Counted from the stretch's first letter, positions 1-11,205 are shown. The stretch is DNA of 64,000 nt from Talpa occidentalis (GCF_014898055.3 NW_023604295.1:63947730-64011729), one strand, 5' to 3'. A program made the numbers and translations. Notes: generated by a model not told the origin, from the sequence alone.

Positions 1-747
1 TGCATATGCACAGAAGCTGATAAATATTTTTGCAACTTTTCTATCTTCATAAAAACTGATAGTGAGAACACTCAAAACAAAAGTAAATTTTTAATAGAAT
101 CTATATAAGTAATATCTGTAGCAGCCCCTTGTGCATAGTATGTGCATAATAAATACCAATATTAGAAATTAAATAAGGTAAAATATTCAAGTGCTCAATT
201 TTTAAATACTTGCATTCAGGTATATATAGTAAAGTTCAAAAAAGTGCTAAACACATTTCAATAAATGAAATAAATCAAAGACATGAAAACTGTAATTTTT
301 TAAAAAACTGCATAGATTCTTTAATTATCACCTTCCATATTTCATCAAAAGAAGGACAAGTGGAAATAAGCCATCTTTTATAAATCTAATTTGTGTATTA
401 ATATCTCCATTCCTCAGTACTTCTCCACTGGGTTCCCAACAGGATCAAATCCTGAATCCTGGAGATAGATTTCCATAGTATAACCAACTGGATGACACTA
501 ATTTTCTTTCTATAATTGCATATATATGTACATATATAGAGGTCAATTTTTACAAATATTGTTTTAAGATTTAAAATAAGTTTATCTTATATATATAGAG
601 AAAGCCAAAATAGCTTTTTGCAGTTAACTATATATATTTACAGATCTGTATATACATATATACACATATATACTAGCTACAGATATGCAGGTGCATGTAT
701 GTGTATATTCTTACATATACATATATCATTATTGTTATTTTTAAAGC
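1..747. other. unassigned AT-rich DNA with TA/ACATAT-rich tract
   Basis: No gene or recognisable repeat family is seen in the first part. From about 515 to 735 the sequence is a degenerate alternating A/T tract with many ATATAT and ACATATA words, looking like a decayed microsatellite. The short reading frame across it is a composition effect. Confidence 0.5.
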
Positions 748-937
748 TTTTTTTTAAAAGATTTATTTACTTAATGCATACAAGAGCTGGGGTACAGGCC
801 AGAGATGCGGGGGGTGAGAGGATCCACCAGAGACAGAGTGGGTAACAGAATAGGCGGACTGACTGAAATACACTGCTGAGGAGAGCAGTGGGCGAGACAA
901 GAGAGGTCTGCAGCGCCAATGTGGGTTTCTCCCTGGC
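748..937 (-). mobile_element. tRNA-derived SINE, older type, 5'-truncated, reverse strand
   Basis: The T-run and 'agatttattt' are the reversed A-tail and 3' end. The body (reversed CTGTCTCTGG, CAGCAGTG and AGACCTCTC blocks) follows up to 937. The tRNA-like head is missing: the body stops exactly where the left arm of the inverted duplication begins. No flanking TSD is visible, so truncation by the rearrangement is more likely than an ordinary 5'-truncated insertion (inference). Confidence 0.85.
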
Positions 938-1488
938 AGCATCTCTTTGGGGGAAAAGTATCAGAAGTTTTTTCTTAGGATATTTAATTTTAGATAACTG
1001 CAAGCTCAGGTAAGATCATCTGTTGAGTTTCATTTACATTAAGAATATAGGAAATGGGGCCTCCCGGGTGGCGCAGCGGTTGAGTGCTGGGTTGCGAAGC
1101 TGCCCACAGCCTCTGTAGCACCAGTTCGATCCCCGGCTGCTCCCCGGTCACCAGAGGAGGGTCCTACATGTCGCGGAGACCCCTCCTGCCGCCCACTGCT
1201 CCCCTCAGCAGTGTACTTCGGTCCTTCTGCCTGCTCTGCTCCCCGCTCTGGCTCTGGTGAATTCTCTCACCCTCCCACGCTTCTGACTGTACCCAGTGCT
1301 TGTATAAATAAATAAATAAATCTTTAAAAAAAAAAGAATATAGGAAATGAGGTAGGAAAGGAAGGGGCTTTTGAGCAACAGACAATATGGGTATGAAGCA
1401 AGCGTGGAAAAAGATGTTTGGCTTTGGAAATTATTATCTACAAAATGTTAATCTACAGAATAAGAAACTTTACCACAGGAATATGTTC
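938..1488 (+). repeat. inverted duplication, left arm (interrupted by a SINE)
   Basis: After removal of the SINE and one TSD copy (1057-1349), about 258 bp here are the reverse complement of 2110-2369 at roughly 97% identity by eye. I count about six substitutions and one T-run length difference. The duplicated sequence itself matches no repeat I know. Short look-alike reading frames (residues MGMKQAWKKMFG) occur in both arms only because the DNA is duplicated; I see no evidence that they code. Confidence 0.93.
1057..1333 (+). mobile_element. tRNA-derived SINE, full-length, in left arm of inverted duplication
   Basis: Starts GGGCCTCCCGGGTGGCGC and has the long-form centre ('gctgctccccggtcaccagaggag' type). 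It ends in an AAAT repeat and A-tail. A perfect 16-bp TSD (aagaatataggaaatg) lies at 1041-1056 and 1334-1349. The right arm at 2110-2369 carries the uninterrupted empty site, so this copy landed after the inverted duplication formed. Confidence 0.97.
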
Positions 1489-1882
1489 TTTTTTGACAGC
1501 CAGTATATGTGTTATTTCCTCATTATCACACGCAAATTCTTGGGCATGCTGAAGTACAAGAATGTACTTGGGTACAGCTTCAGATCCTCCTGACTGATGA
1601 GAGCCTCATGAAGTGACAGAGTCTGTCTTGCCTCACTACAGATCTCATTCTCATGAGTTTAGGCCTCATTCTACCTGAGTTTATTTAAGCCTCTTCTACA
1701 TGCTGCCAAGTTCACACAATTTATGCAACAGGAATATCTATTCTTTTCTACTCCTAGCCAACTGTGTTGTTAAAATAAATACTGATCACCACTTTCTATC
1801 AGACTATTAAGTCAAGGGCAACCTTTGACCAGCTATACTTAGGTAAACTATTCACACTGGAAACCCATAGGCATTCCAGGTT

Positions 1883-1914
<32 letters not shown>

Positions 1915-2109
1915 TTTCATTTTGTTCACACAAATATTGTAAGTTTTGCATATCAGCTCTAGGACTCAGTAATGATGCCATTAATCACTTGTTCTTTCCA
2001 ATATCTCCTCATGTCCTCTCTCTCATAACAAGCAATTCTTTGAAATCAGTCTTTGAAGGGCCATGACTCACAGAGATGAATAGGATGCTTAATGTCACTG
2101 GAACATACC
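1489..2109. other. spacer of inverted duplication
   Basis: 621 bp between the two arms. It contains a (TTTTG)n simple repeat at about 1879-1918 and otherwise nothing I recognise. Confidence 0.6.
1879..1918. repeat. (TTTTG)n simple repeat
   Basis: Runs of T are interrupted by four to five TTTTG units and flanked by longer T-runs. The reading frame on the reverse strand reads as a Lys/Asn/Gln-rich stretch because of it. Confidence 0.9.
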
Positions 2110-2369
2110 AGAACCTATTCCTGTAGTAAAGTTTCTTATTCTGTAGATTAACATTTTGTAGATAATAATTTCCAAAGCCAAACATCTTTTTCCATGCTTG
2201 CTTCATACCCATATTGTCTGTTGCTCAAAAGCCCCTTTCTTCCCTACCTCATTTCCTATATTCTTAATGTAAATGAAACTCAACAGATGATCTTACCTGA
2301 GCTTGCAGTTATCTAAAATTAAATATCCTAAGAAAAAAACTTTTGATACTTTTCCCCCAAAGAGATGCT
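2110..2369 (-). repeat. inverted duplication, right arm
   Basis: Reverse complement of 938-1488 without the SINE. The arm ends at the 'agagatgct' word (2361-2369), paired with 'agcatctct' at 938. Sequence beyond 2369 is unrelated to the SINE that abuts the left arm. Confidence 0.93.
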
Positions 2370-3095
2370 ATCAGGATTAATGTAGTAAAAAAAAAAAAAT
2401 TAAGTCTCCTATCAGAATATTTGCAATGATATTCTGATGATACTTAATACCATTTAATTTCATTTAAAGTAATCCATACCACTGGGGATAAAAAAGACAT
2501 GTACAAGAATAATACATAATTAGCTATATGTGAAATTTTATATTAAACAGACAGTAGCTTTTACATTTTCCTTCAAATTACATTTGTAGGTTCTCCCCTC
2601 TGTGGGATTATGCAAACCAGGTAACACAAATTTGCAGAGTCATCTCACTGAATCAGTACCCTCCTCCTCCTGAGTTCAATGACTGTAAAACTTCAACAAT
2701 GACTAAGAGAAACCAGTCTCATTATTAAATTTTTCTATATTGAAGGTTATGATAGATACAATTATTCCAATTAACAATAAAAAGATTATTTGACTGATAA
2801 ATAGCAGTACTGAATGTCTGTTCATACCTACTGTCCCAGAGTAATTATTAATTGTATCCACTTCATTTTCAAAAAGAAATAGTACAGAATAGAACAGAGC
2901 CTGTCAGTGTTATGCACCAATAAAAACACTGAGAATGAATAGAAAAAGATTATATTTTTCATCATTCCAGAGAATTTTCAAGATCTAAATATGGATATCC
3001 TAAATTGTGATTTAAGATTCTATCCTGAAATTAGAAAGAAAAAAATCACAAAATTCCCAAATCCTTTTGTTTCCTTTATTATCTGTGTTATATTT
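2370..3095. other. unassigned AT-rich DNA
   Basis: No gene, RNA or repeat family recognised. It contains an A-run at about 2386-2399. Confidence 0.5.
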
Positions 3096-3110
3096 AATAG
3101 CATTTCTTTG

Positions 3111-3443
3111 GGGCCTCCCCGGTGGCGCAGCGGTTGAGCGCTGGGTTGCGAAGCTGCCCGCAGCCTCTGCAGCGCCGGTTCGATCCCCGGCTGCTCCCTG
3201 GCCACCAGAGGAGGGTCCCACATGGCGCGCAGACCTCTCCTGCCACCCACTGCTCCCCTCAGCAGTGTACTTCGGTCCTTCTGCCTGCTCTGCTCCCCGC
3301 TCTGGCTCTGGTGAATCCTCTCACCCTCCCGCGCTTCTGACTGTACCCAGTGCTTGTATAAACAAAAAAACAAACAAACAAATAAATAAAAACATGCCTC
3401 TATAAAAAAAAAAATCTTAAAAAAAAAATTTAAAAAAAAAAAA
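3111..3443 (+). mobile_element. tRNA-derived SINE, full-length, long-form centre
   Basis: Head GGGCCTCCCCGGTGGCGCAG, B-box-like GGTTCGATCCC, and a body ending CCAGTGCTTGTATAAA. The tail is long and complex, with (CAAA)n, (AAAT)n and A-runs. TSD aatagcatttctttg lies at 3096-3110 and 3444-3458. This is a good reference copy of the family in this window. The open frames on both strands here are read-through of SINE sequence, not genes. Confidence 0.97.
3121..3187 (+). promoter_or_regulatory. internal pol III promoter (A and B boxes) of a SINE
   Basis: The GGTGGCGCAGCGGTTGAGCG segment at 3121-3140 is an A-box-like tRNA D-arm remnant. GGTTCGATCCC at 3177-3187 is a B box close to the tRNA T-arm consensus. 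Spacing is as expected for a tRNA-derived SINE. The other full-length copies share it; whether any is transcribed cannot be told. Confidence 0.75.
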
Positions 3444-3458
3444 AATAGCATTTCTTTG

Positions 3459-3839
3459 GATTTCACAGAAGGTGATATTCTCCATGACACTTACTTATAA
3501 TAAAATATTAAAATGATGAAGACACAGAGAAATCATTATTTTACCAACATGCAAATAATAATTTTTTACTAATTTTTTTTACTAATGCTAATGTGTTTAA
3601 TTCTCCTTAGCTTTGAGTTTACTCAGAATGTCAAATATTAACCTCAAAGAAAGAGACAGACACTGAAAAACAGTATTGACTTCATATTGGATCAGTCTAT
3701 GTTTCACTGTAATATTATTACTCCATTTTAAAACATGAGCAAACTTTTCATATCACAATGAAAAGTGACATGCTGACATGCCACTGTTTGAAAGGTTTTC
3801 CCCCAAACTTAATGTCTACCTGCAATCTAGAAAAGTGAT
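3459..3839. other. unassigned AT-rich DNA
   Basis: No gene or repeat family recognised. Confidence 0.5.
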
Positions 3840-4222
3840 TGTATTTTGAAAAAAATCTTTGCATGTAATCAAGATAGGATCATAATGAATTAGAGTAGAC
3901 CGTAAAGCTAAATACTGGTATCCTTGCAAGAAAACCATGAGAAGACACAGACAGATGCAGAGAAAAGAAAACTGTCATGTGAACAAAGGCAGAAAGTAGA
4001 GTGATGAAACTACAAGGTAGGGGATGCAAGGGACTGCTGGCAAACACTAGAAGCTTGGAAAAAGCAAGGAAGGATTCTTTTCCAGTGTCTTAAAGGGAGC
4101 CTGGCATTATCAATACACTGATTTTAGATTCCTTGCTTCGAGAACCATGAGAATGACTTTTTGTCATTTTAAGTCAACCAGCTTGTGAAATATGCCATGG
4201 TTGCCCTAGGAAATTAAAAAAG
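3840..4222 (+). mobile_element. MLT1-type LTR remnant (ERVL-MaLR)
   Basis: Matches the familiar MLT1 order by recall: 'tactggtatccttgcaagaa', 'gaagacacagacagatgcag', 'gtcatgtgaacaaaggcaga', then 'ctacaaggtaggggatgcaa'. It ends with 'cactgattttagattccttg', 'agaaccatgagaatgac', 'ttttaagtcaaccagcttgt' and 'ttgccctaggaaa'. It is degenerate, a solo LTR or fragment; no internal viral region is seen. Boundaries are approximate. Confidence 0.82.
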
Positions 4223-5042
4223 TAAAATCTTTAATGTATTTTTTTGGTCAAAGGGCTAGTTCTAAAATACTTAGTAGATAAATTTTACATAATAAATAAT
4301 TTAATAATAAAAATATTTACAAAAACTATCAGTCATACAAAAGGTCCTCTATCTCACAGATAAGCGGTGTGTTAATTTTTCTTAGATTGAATTTCTAGTC
4401 ATCGTGATGTCCTAAGTCCTGATTTTGATGACCCGTCTCTGTTCGACTTAGAGAAGTAATAAAAAATACATAAAAGTAGAAGAATATCAAAATTACATAA
4501 GCATGGTAAAACAGATGAAAACTCCTTTGAAAAAAAAACTGAACACAAATATAAAGCAATAAGGAGACCTGAAATCCAAGGAAAGCTGATACCCTGGTCT
4601 GAAAATAAGTATAGGTAGCTGGTAGTTTTCACTCTTCAGGTCACTTTTAACTTGCTTAGAAACTGAATAAACTCTAATACCTATTAATTCTTTTAGGTAA
4701 CTAATATATTAGTGCCTAATACCTCTAAGATATATAATAAAACCAGGATCTGTTTATATTTCATCATTCTACTCACAAGAAGCACATAATAGATTTTTCA
4801 GGTATTTTTCTAGTATATGTCAATTTTATACATTAACTCTGGATTACAAAGGTTCTTTGAAGTTACTTTCTGCTAAAATGTATGATTACTGGGAAAATAT
4901 CAACACTAGACTACCCTAAATTATTTTTAAATACATACTAAATTTAAATGTTTACTTTTAATAATAAAATATGTATGTGTTATAGAAAATTTTGAAAAAA
5001 ATAGAAAATATGAACAAAATAATCACCATATTCTGGTGCACA
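4223..5042. other. unassigned AT-rich DNA
   Basis: No gene, RNA or known repeat family supported. The 77-codon frame on the reverse strand near 4399-4632 shows no family signature. Confidence 0.5.
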
Positions 5043-5055
5043 AAGAAAAACATTC

Positions 5056-5373
5056 CTTTTTTTAAAGATGTATTTATTTATTTTACTTTTTACTTTTTAT
5101 TTTTTTAATTTATTGGCTAAAAATTAATTTTTATAAGAACCAGGGTACAGACCAGATGCGCGGGAGGGTGAGAGGATCAACCAGAGACAGAGCAGGGAAC
5201 AGAACAGGCAGACAAACGAAATACACTGCTGAGGGGAGCAGCGGGCGCGACAGAAGAGGTCTGTTGTGCCATGTGGAACCCTCGCCGGCTGGCTGGGATC
5301 AAACCAGTGCTACAGAGGCTGCGGACAGCTTCACAGTGCTGCGCTCAACCACCTGCGCCACCAGGGGAGGCCC
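5056..5373 (-). mobile_element. tRNA-derived SINE, reverse strand, older type with extended tail
   Basis: The reversed head ends ...CGCCACCAGGGGAGGCCC at 5373. The 3' part (5056-5130) is an unusually long T/A-rich tail. TSD aagaaaaacattc lies at 5043-5055 and 5374-5386. Confidence 0.95.
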
Positions 5374-5386
5374 AAGAAAAACATTC

Positions 5387-7454
5387 TTAATAAATGGATC
5401 TATTTCCTTTCACATCCATGTGTTCTAGCATAAATATTTAAAAAATAAAGATCAGAAATTCTTTATTCTTTATGTCACTTAATATTATATAGGGCAATGC
5501 CTCAATGTTATTGAAGTCTACAGCATAAATCAATTTTAATGGGTTATACAAATGTGCTATATCATCCTAGCATGTGATCTCATCCTTAAATTCACCTTAG
5601 AGTTCAAATTAGCTGTGGAAGCTTAGACAACACATCTGCATTGTAGATAGCAAAGGGGACATATATCAGGCAAAAAGATTTGACATCTATTTGAAAGAAT
5701 ATATTTTAAGTGGTCTTCCTGGAAATTCCACAGAACACATAAGTTTACATCTGACTGACTAGAACATAGTGTTTTGGTCATAACTAGCTGCAAAAACACT
5801 AAAAATATTAGGGTTTTTTAGTTGGATGCATTACTGCCTCAAAAATCAAGATATTGCTAATGACCAGAAAAAAAGGAGAACAGATACTGAGTGACAACTA
5901 GTCTCTTCAGTTAAAATGCATTTTCTCTTTTTCCAAGGCGAACATATTTTCTACCATCCTCGTACCTAAGTACAATAATGTGAATGTGCGAGGGCCCAAT
6001 AAATAGTAGTAGCAGTATTGTGTTCTACTTCTGATCTCTTAAGAAGGATGATTAGCCTCTTACAGAGGAGGAAAAGGAACTCCTATTAGACTATTACAAG
6101 AGTGAGGATAATAATTTTTTTGCGTTTGAATTATTATACGTTTGAGGTTTATTTTTAATGCAGTTAACATTACCTGAATTAATAACAGAGTAACCACACA
6201 ATTTGTCATACAAATGAGGATGCTTTTAAAAATGAATGGGGCACATTAAATAATTATTCTCTAGAACAACAAAAATAAACCAGGGCTATTTCAGACAAAC
6301 TAGGACTTATGATCATTCAGTTAATATAGTATTTATAAACAGAAAGAATTAAAAACTATATTATGTTTGTTCTGCCAACTTCTTTATCTAAGATTTATAA
6401 TGTGGGTATATCTTAGAGCAATTCTCAATAGGACCCAAGAAGAAATCTCTTCCAACGTGCACCAAAAGAGCATTGCATTTTAAGGTAAACATCAATTGAT
6501 GAAAGAAATAACATTATTAAATTGAGCAATCTAAATTCACAATACAGATTTAATTTTGTCTCCAAATGTAGTCTGCAGGATGCATAAACATTTGTAGGAT
6601 ATTAATTGTATGTGAATTTATGTGTGCTTGTGGGTGTATGTGTTCATGTCTATAAATTCTAGTCTCATGCTTTTATTTGAAAAGATTCTTTGAATTTAAT
6701 TGAAATATTATGGTATACATTGTACCTAATTATAGGGGAGATGAAAACTAAGTTAAGCATTACATTTATTAGCACAACAGGTTTTACTTTGCTGAAATAA
6801 AACAAAGGTAAACCATTTTAAGAAACCACTTTGCTTACTATGGTACATTAATTCAAAATACTAATTACATGAAATACAGACAATAAAAACCTATTTAACA
6901 TTAATGCTGACCTATGCTTTTTGAAAGCTTGAGTGGTTAGTGTAATTTCTCTAAAATTTTCAGTTCATCTATCAACCATTAAACATCCATATGTTCTATT
7001 TTTTAATATCACCTTAATAACAAGTTGTAGGATTAATAACTATTTGGGGTTAATATTTCCCAGATGTGATTCAGATCATCAACTATTCTCAATCGGCCAT
7101 TAATTCTTTGAAAGTGCATTATGTCTTGACTGGTGTTGCTCAAAAAGCTTATAAGCTCTTTTATACCTCTTTTACTTCATAGGTAAATATTTTTCCCACC
7201 TACCTTTCAACTTCAATTTTAGTAAAAAAAAAAAAAAACAAGAAAATGAATTAGGCTGCCTAAAACAAATAGGAGGTAACATGCATAAGCATTTCTACCT
7301 GTACTAATGATGACCAAGCACACAGTTCAATTTTCATAACAAAGTAGTCTTTTTTCCACAGTTGATTCTTCCTAAAGTTAATACCAAGCTGTTCCAGCTC
7401 AAACCTGTATTGCAAAATACAGCATTGAAGCGATCTTACCTAAAATAATTTGCT
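5387..7454. other. unassigned AT-rich DNA
   Basis: About 2 kb with no supported gene. 'gcgagggcccaataaatagt' near 5988-6007 has the look of an L2/MIR 3' end, but is too short to call. An A-run lies at about 7223-7239. Confidence 0.5.
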
Positions 7455-8185
7455 ATTGGACATTTTATTTAGCTATTTAATCAACGCCTACTGAATATCT
7501 GTCATATGATAATCACTATGCTCCCTAAGTCAGATAAAGATGACACAGCCAATTAATTCCTCCAAGACTTCACAATTTGAGAAAACAGGTATAGACACAT
7601 TTTCCTGTAAAAGAAATGCTATAATATGCACTGAGTACCATATGTCCCAAAAAAGAAAGTTCCCTAATTCAGCATTTGGTAGTATATGTATTCCAAGAAA
7701 GATCAAGAATCTTCTGTCTTTAAAAGGCCAACAGAAGAAAGTCAGAGAAGGTGGAAAATGGCAAGAGAACTTTCCAGATAAACTCAACACTGAGGTCTTA
7801 TAACCAAAGATGAGAAAGAGTAAGTTACATCAAAGAAACTGCAAATGTCTCCATTGAAAAGGCTGAAAGGTAGAATGACTTTAAGTCAGGGAATACCAGA
7901 TGAACCTCAGAGGAGCTGTGGGTCACAGGTTAATTGACAGGTAAGGAAATGATTCCTTTAGACCAGTTCTGAAAGCAGGATGTAGGATAGAATGGAAAGG
8001 TTGGCAGAAGGAGCTGTAGAAAGACCCAAAGCAAGTGAATTATTTGTAACGCAATCATGGTAATTGGAGAAGAAATGATAAGGAGTCAAACTGATGAAGC
8101 AGTAATAGAGACTGGTTTGGAAGAGCTGTAGGAGGTAGATTCAACAGGATTTGGTGATTGCTTGTAGGGCACAAGAATAAGTCAA
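7455..8185 (+). repeat. possible ancient interspersed repeat
   Basis: The start ('atcaacgcctactgaatatc' followed by a 'caatatgctccctaag'-like word) and the end ('ttcaacaggatttggtgatt') resemble a common, long, purine-rich ancient mammalian repeat. That repeat opens with a 'gcctactatgtgcc' motif. Copies in between are too decayed to align by eye. The overlapping 86- and 87-codon frames on opposite strands at 7530-7803 are best read as chance. Confidence 0.35.
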
Positions 8186-8324
8186 CCACTTAAAATGCAA
8201 ACAAATTCATAAAAAATATCTGGTCTAGTATGTTTTATGTAGTTTTAAAGTACTCTTTGCTAACATTTTTATGTTCTTGTTTTGAATTTAGATGTGGACT
8301 ATTTTATTTAGAAATGGTTTATAA

Positions 8325-8596
8325 TTTTTTTTTTAAGATTTATTTATTTATTTATACAAGCACTGGGTAGGTACCGTCAGAAGCGCGGGAGGGCAAGAGA
8401 ATTCACCAGAGCCAGAGTGGGGAGAAGAACAGGCAGAAGAACCAAAGTACACTGCTGAGGGGAGCAGAGGGCGGCAGGAGAGGTCTGCGTGCCATGTGGG
8501 ACCCTCGCAGGTGGCCGGGGATCGAACTGGTGCTGCAGAGGCTGCGGGCAGCTTTGCAGCCAAGCGCTCAATTGCTGCGCCACCAGGGGAGGCCCA
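8325..8596 (-). mobile_element. tRNA-derived SINE, full-length, short-form centre, reverse strand
   Basis: Tail (AAAT)n reversed at 8325-8358; head ends GCGCCACCAGGGGAGGCCC. It carries the short centre (reversed 'ccggccacctgcgagggtcc' type). A 9-bp TSD ggtttataa lies at 8316-8324 and 8597-8605. Confidence 0.95.
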
Positions 8597-8816
8597 GGTT
8601 TATAAATATTTTTGAATGACTAAAACAATAGAAAAATCTTATAAAACCAGAATCTTATAGTAAATTGCATAATACAGAAATTCACTGTTAAAGAAATGGA
8701 AAATATTCTTGGAAGTAGAAAACTGATGCTAAAGGTTTATAAATAACAATGTTAAACATAAAATAACAGAAAAGGCTTATATAAACCAATGGCCACTGGC
8801 TTAAAGAAACCCAAGT

Positions 8817-8982
8817 GGTCACATGGTGCGCAGACCTCTCCTGCTGTGCCCGCTTCTTCCCTCAGCAGTGTATTTCGTCAGTCTGTCTGTTCTGCTCCCC
8901 GCTCTAGTTTTGGTGAATTCTCTCTCACCCTCCCGCGCTTCTGACTGTACCCAGTGCTTGTATAATAAATAAATAAATCTGA
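8817..8982 (+). mobile_element. tRNA-derived SINE, 5'-truncated
   Basis: Begins abruptly at the 'cacatggtgcgcagacctct' block, so the tRNA head and B box are absent. It runs through CCAGTGCTTGTATAAT to a short AAAT tail. The tail joins, after about 30 bp of A-rich sequence, to an L1 3' fragment. No convincing TSD was found. Confidence 0.9.
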
Positions 8983-9011
8983 AAACAACCTAACAAGCAA
9001 ACAAACAAAAA

Positions 9012-9706
9012 ACTAGCAACAACAAATGTTAGCAAGGTTGTGGAGAAAAAGGAACTCTCCTGCACTGCTTGTGGTAGTGCAAACTGGTCCAACCACTATG
9101 GAGAGCTGTGTGGAGATTTCTGGACCTACTAAACATAGAGCTTCCATATGATCTAGCAATTCCACTCCTAGGTATTTACCCAAATGACACAGAAACATTA
9201 ATTCCAAAGGGCACCTGCATCCCTATGTTTATAGCAGCACTATTTACAATAGCTAAGCTATGGAAACAACCCAAATGTCCAAAAATAGATAACTGGATCA
9301 AGAAGATATGGTACATATACACAATGGAATATTACTCAGCAATCAAAAAGATAAACACATGCAATTTGCAGCAACATGGATGGAGCTAGAAGGGATCATG
9401 CTCAGCAAAATAAGCCAGAAAGAAAAAGAAAAATACCGGATGGTCTCACTCATAGCAGGAGTTTAGAAAACCTAAATAAGGGACCAGGAAAAAGACTAAT
9501 TAATACAAAGTAAAAATCAAAATCAACAAGCAACTATAAACCAGAGACACACTACTGGGAAGGGGAGAGGCAGGGAGAGGAAAGACTAGGGTCAAAATAA
9601 GGGGGGGGTGCAATTGTATGGGGAATATAACCAAAATGAAAATGCATACATTGTGCAAAAATGAAAAATGGTTTAAGAATTATACAAAATAAAATACTAA
9701 AAAAAT
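9012..9706 (+). mobile_element. L1 3' fragment (5'-truncated), ORF2 C-terminus plus 3'UTR
   Basis: Starts at the position equivalent to 25689 of the full-length L1 below ('aactagcaacaacaaatgtt') and continues through ORF2 C-terminal sequence to the frame's end near 9389. A shifted frame then leads into a 3'UTR with a G-run (9601-9609) and an AATAAA-like tail. A reading frame at 9108-9389 encodes the usual C-terminal block ([40 protein letters not shown]). Confidence 0.95.
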
Positions 9707-10668
9707 TCACTTAGAGGAAAACATCATCAAGTCCTTGAAGATCAAGAGAGTTAGTGGGAAAACAACTGCATACATAATTATTTTTAAACTGTTCAGAGAA
9801 TATGACGGTAATTACATATTCACAGATATGGATAAATACTTCACTCATGATTTCCTAACTCAGTGTTACTTGCTTTTCTCTGACATTCTCTTTCATTACA
9901 ATAGATTTATTTCATTATCATACAATAAATGGTCTTTCAACTGTTGAAAAGTAAGGCAGCAATATTTTTTTTTTTTTTTTTGCCTATGTTACTATACAGG
10001 AAAGAATATTCTGAGGTAATGGAGAGAAATGTCACAAATCATAGTTGTTCAGGTATTAAGTATTTAAATTTTATGAACCCTGTTCATATTATCTGTGCAT
10101 ATTCATTCACCTGTTTCCCTGCATTCTCTGCAGGCAAGGAAGTTATCTACCTATACATGAGTTAATAAAACAAGGACTATAGTTCTGGATGATTCATTTT
10201 CCTGTGTACTCCTCAAGGAACTTCTATTTTATAAGGCTTGTCATGTCCTCATAGACCTCATTATAGTGCTAGTATTTCTGTGCTTTCTCTTATTTTTTTC
10301 TCTATTAACATCATCACTATTATTAGGTTCACGATTTGTCATTAAAATTTTGCAGCTCAAGGAAAGAGAATTCATTTTAAGAATATCTGAGAAATGTATC
10401 TGGAGATTCAGCTCTAGATATACCTACTGCCTTCATTTTTTATTCACTCATGGTTTTCTCTCCAGGTGAGAGACACTGACATTAGCAATAGTTTGTTTTA
10501 TTTTTCCTGCTCTCTTCAGACTTTTACACAACTTTGGTTTAATCACAATCCCTCTGTCCTAATTTCTTCCATGTATTTTTCAGTGGACCTTTATGGCAGA
10601 AATTTCTGACTGCTACTCCCTGTGTGCTCCTTAGAAGTCCCAAATTTTTTTGAAGAGGAATCTTGACC
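9707..10668. other. unassigned AT-rich DNA
   Basis: Nothing recognised as a gene. There is a T-run at about 9965-9981. Short frames at 9735-10165 have no family features. Confidence 0.5.
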
Positions 10669-11202
10669 TTTGCAACAACATAGATGATGTAGATGAACCT
10701 TGAGGGCAATATGCTAAGTGAAATAAGTCAGACAAAGACAAATTACAGGGTTTTCACTCATATGTGCAATAAAAATAAATAAAGCTAATGAACAGAACAA
10801 AAACAAACAATTAAACACAGAGAACAGGGCCTCCCCGGTGGCGCAGTGGTTGAGCGCTGGGTTGCGATGCTGCCCGCGGCCTCTGCGGCGCTGGTTCGAT
10901 CCCCAGCTGCTCCCCGGCCACCAGATGGTGCGCAGACCTCTCCTGCTGCCTGCTGCTCCCCTCAGCAGTGTACTTAGGTCCTTCTGCCTGCTCTGCTCCC
11001 CACTCTGGCTCTGGTGAATTCTCTCACCCTCCCACGCTTCTGACTGTACCCAGTGCATGTATAAACAAAACAAACAAACAAACAAGCAAATAAATAAAAC
11101 ATACCTCTATTTAAAAAAAAAAAAGAATTTTGAAAATAAATAAATAAATAAATAAACACAGAGAACAGTCTGGTGGCTACCAGAGGGAAAGGGAGCTTGG
11201 CT
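10669..11202 (+). mobile_element. old L1 3' end, split by a SINE
   Basis: 'caacaacatagatgatgtag...atgctaagtgaaataagtca' and 'ttttcactcatatgtgcaat' are the L1 ORF2 C-terminus/3'UTR junction. 'tctggtggctaccagaggga' after the SINE is old L1 3'UTR. It is more diverged than the young L1 copies. Ends are approximate. Confidence 0.75.
10827..11152 (+). mobile_element. tRNA-derived SINE, full-length, inside old L1 3' end
   Basis: The head GGGCCTCCCCGGTGGCGCAG at 10827 and the body resemble the long form ('gctgctccccggccaccag'). A short deletion then removes the usual 'aggagggtcccac'. The tail is compound: (CAAA)n, A-run, AAAT. TSD taaacacagagaaca lies at 10812-10826 and 11153-11167. Confidence 0.96.
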
Positions 11203-11205
11203 CCA

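Noticed and set aside
1387..1593. Paired small proteins (both starting MGMKQAWKKMFG) as a duplicated gene
   Set aside because: The similarity is explained by the DNA inverted duplication. The frames diverge at the arm end and show no coding signature.
3111..3190. tRNA gene
   Set aside because: A/B-box-like sequence is present, but it lacks a cloverleaf, continues into the SINE body, and is repeated at more than 20 sites in the window.
3020..3490. 156-codon reverse-strand frame and its overlapping partners
   Set aside because: The frame is read-through of the antisense SINE plus poly-T tail. The same residue strings recur at every SINE copy, so this is not a gene.
7530..7803. Overlapping 86/87-codon frames on both strands as a small gene
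   Set aside because: No domain, signal, start context or conservation evidence. The region looks like a decayed ancient repeat.
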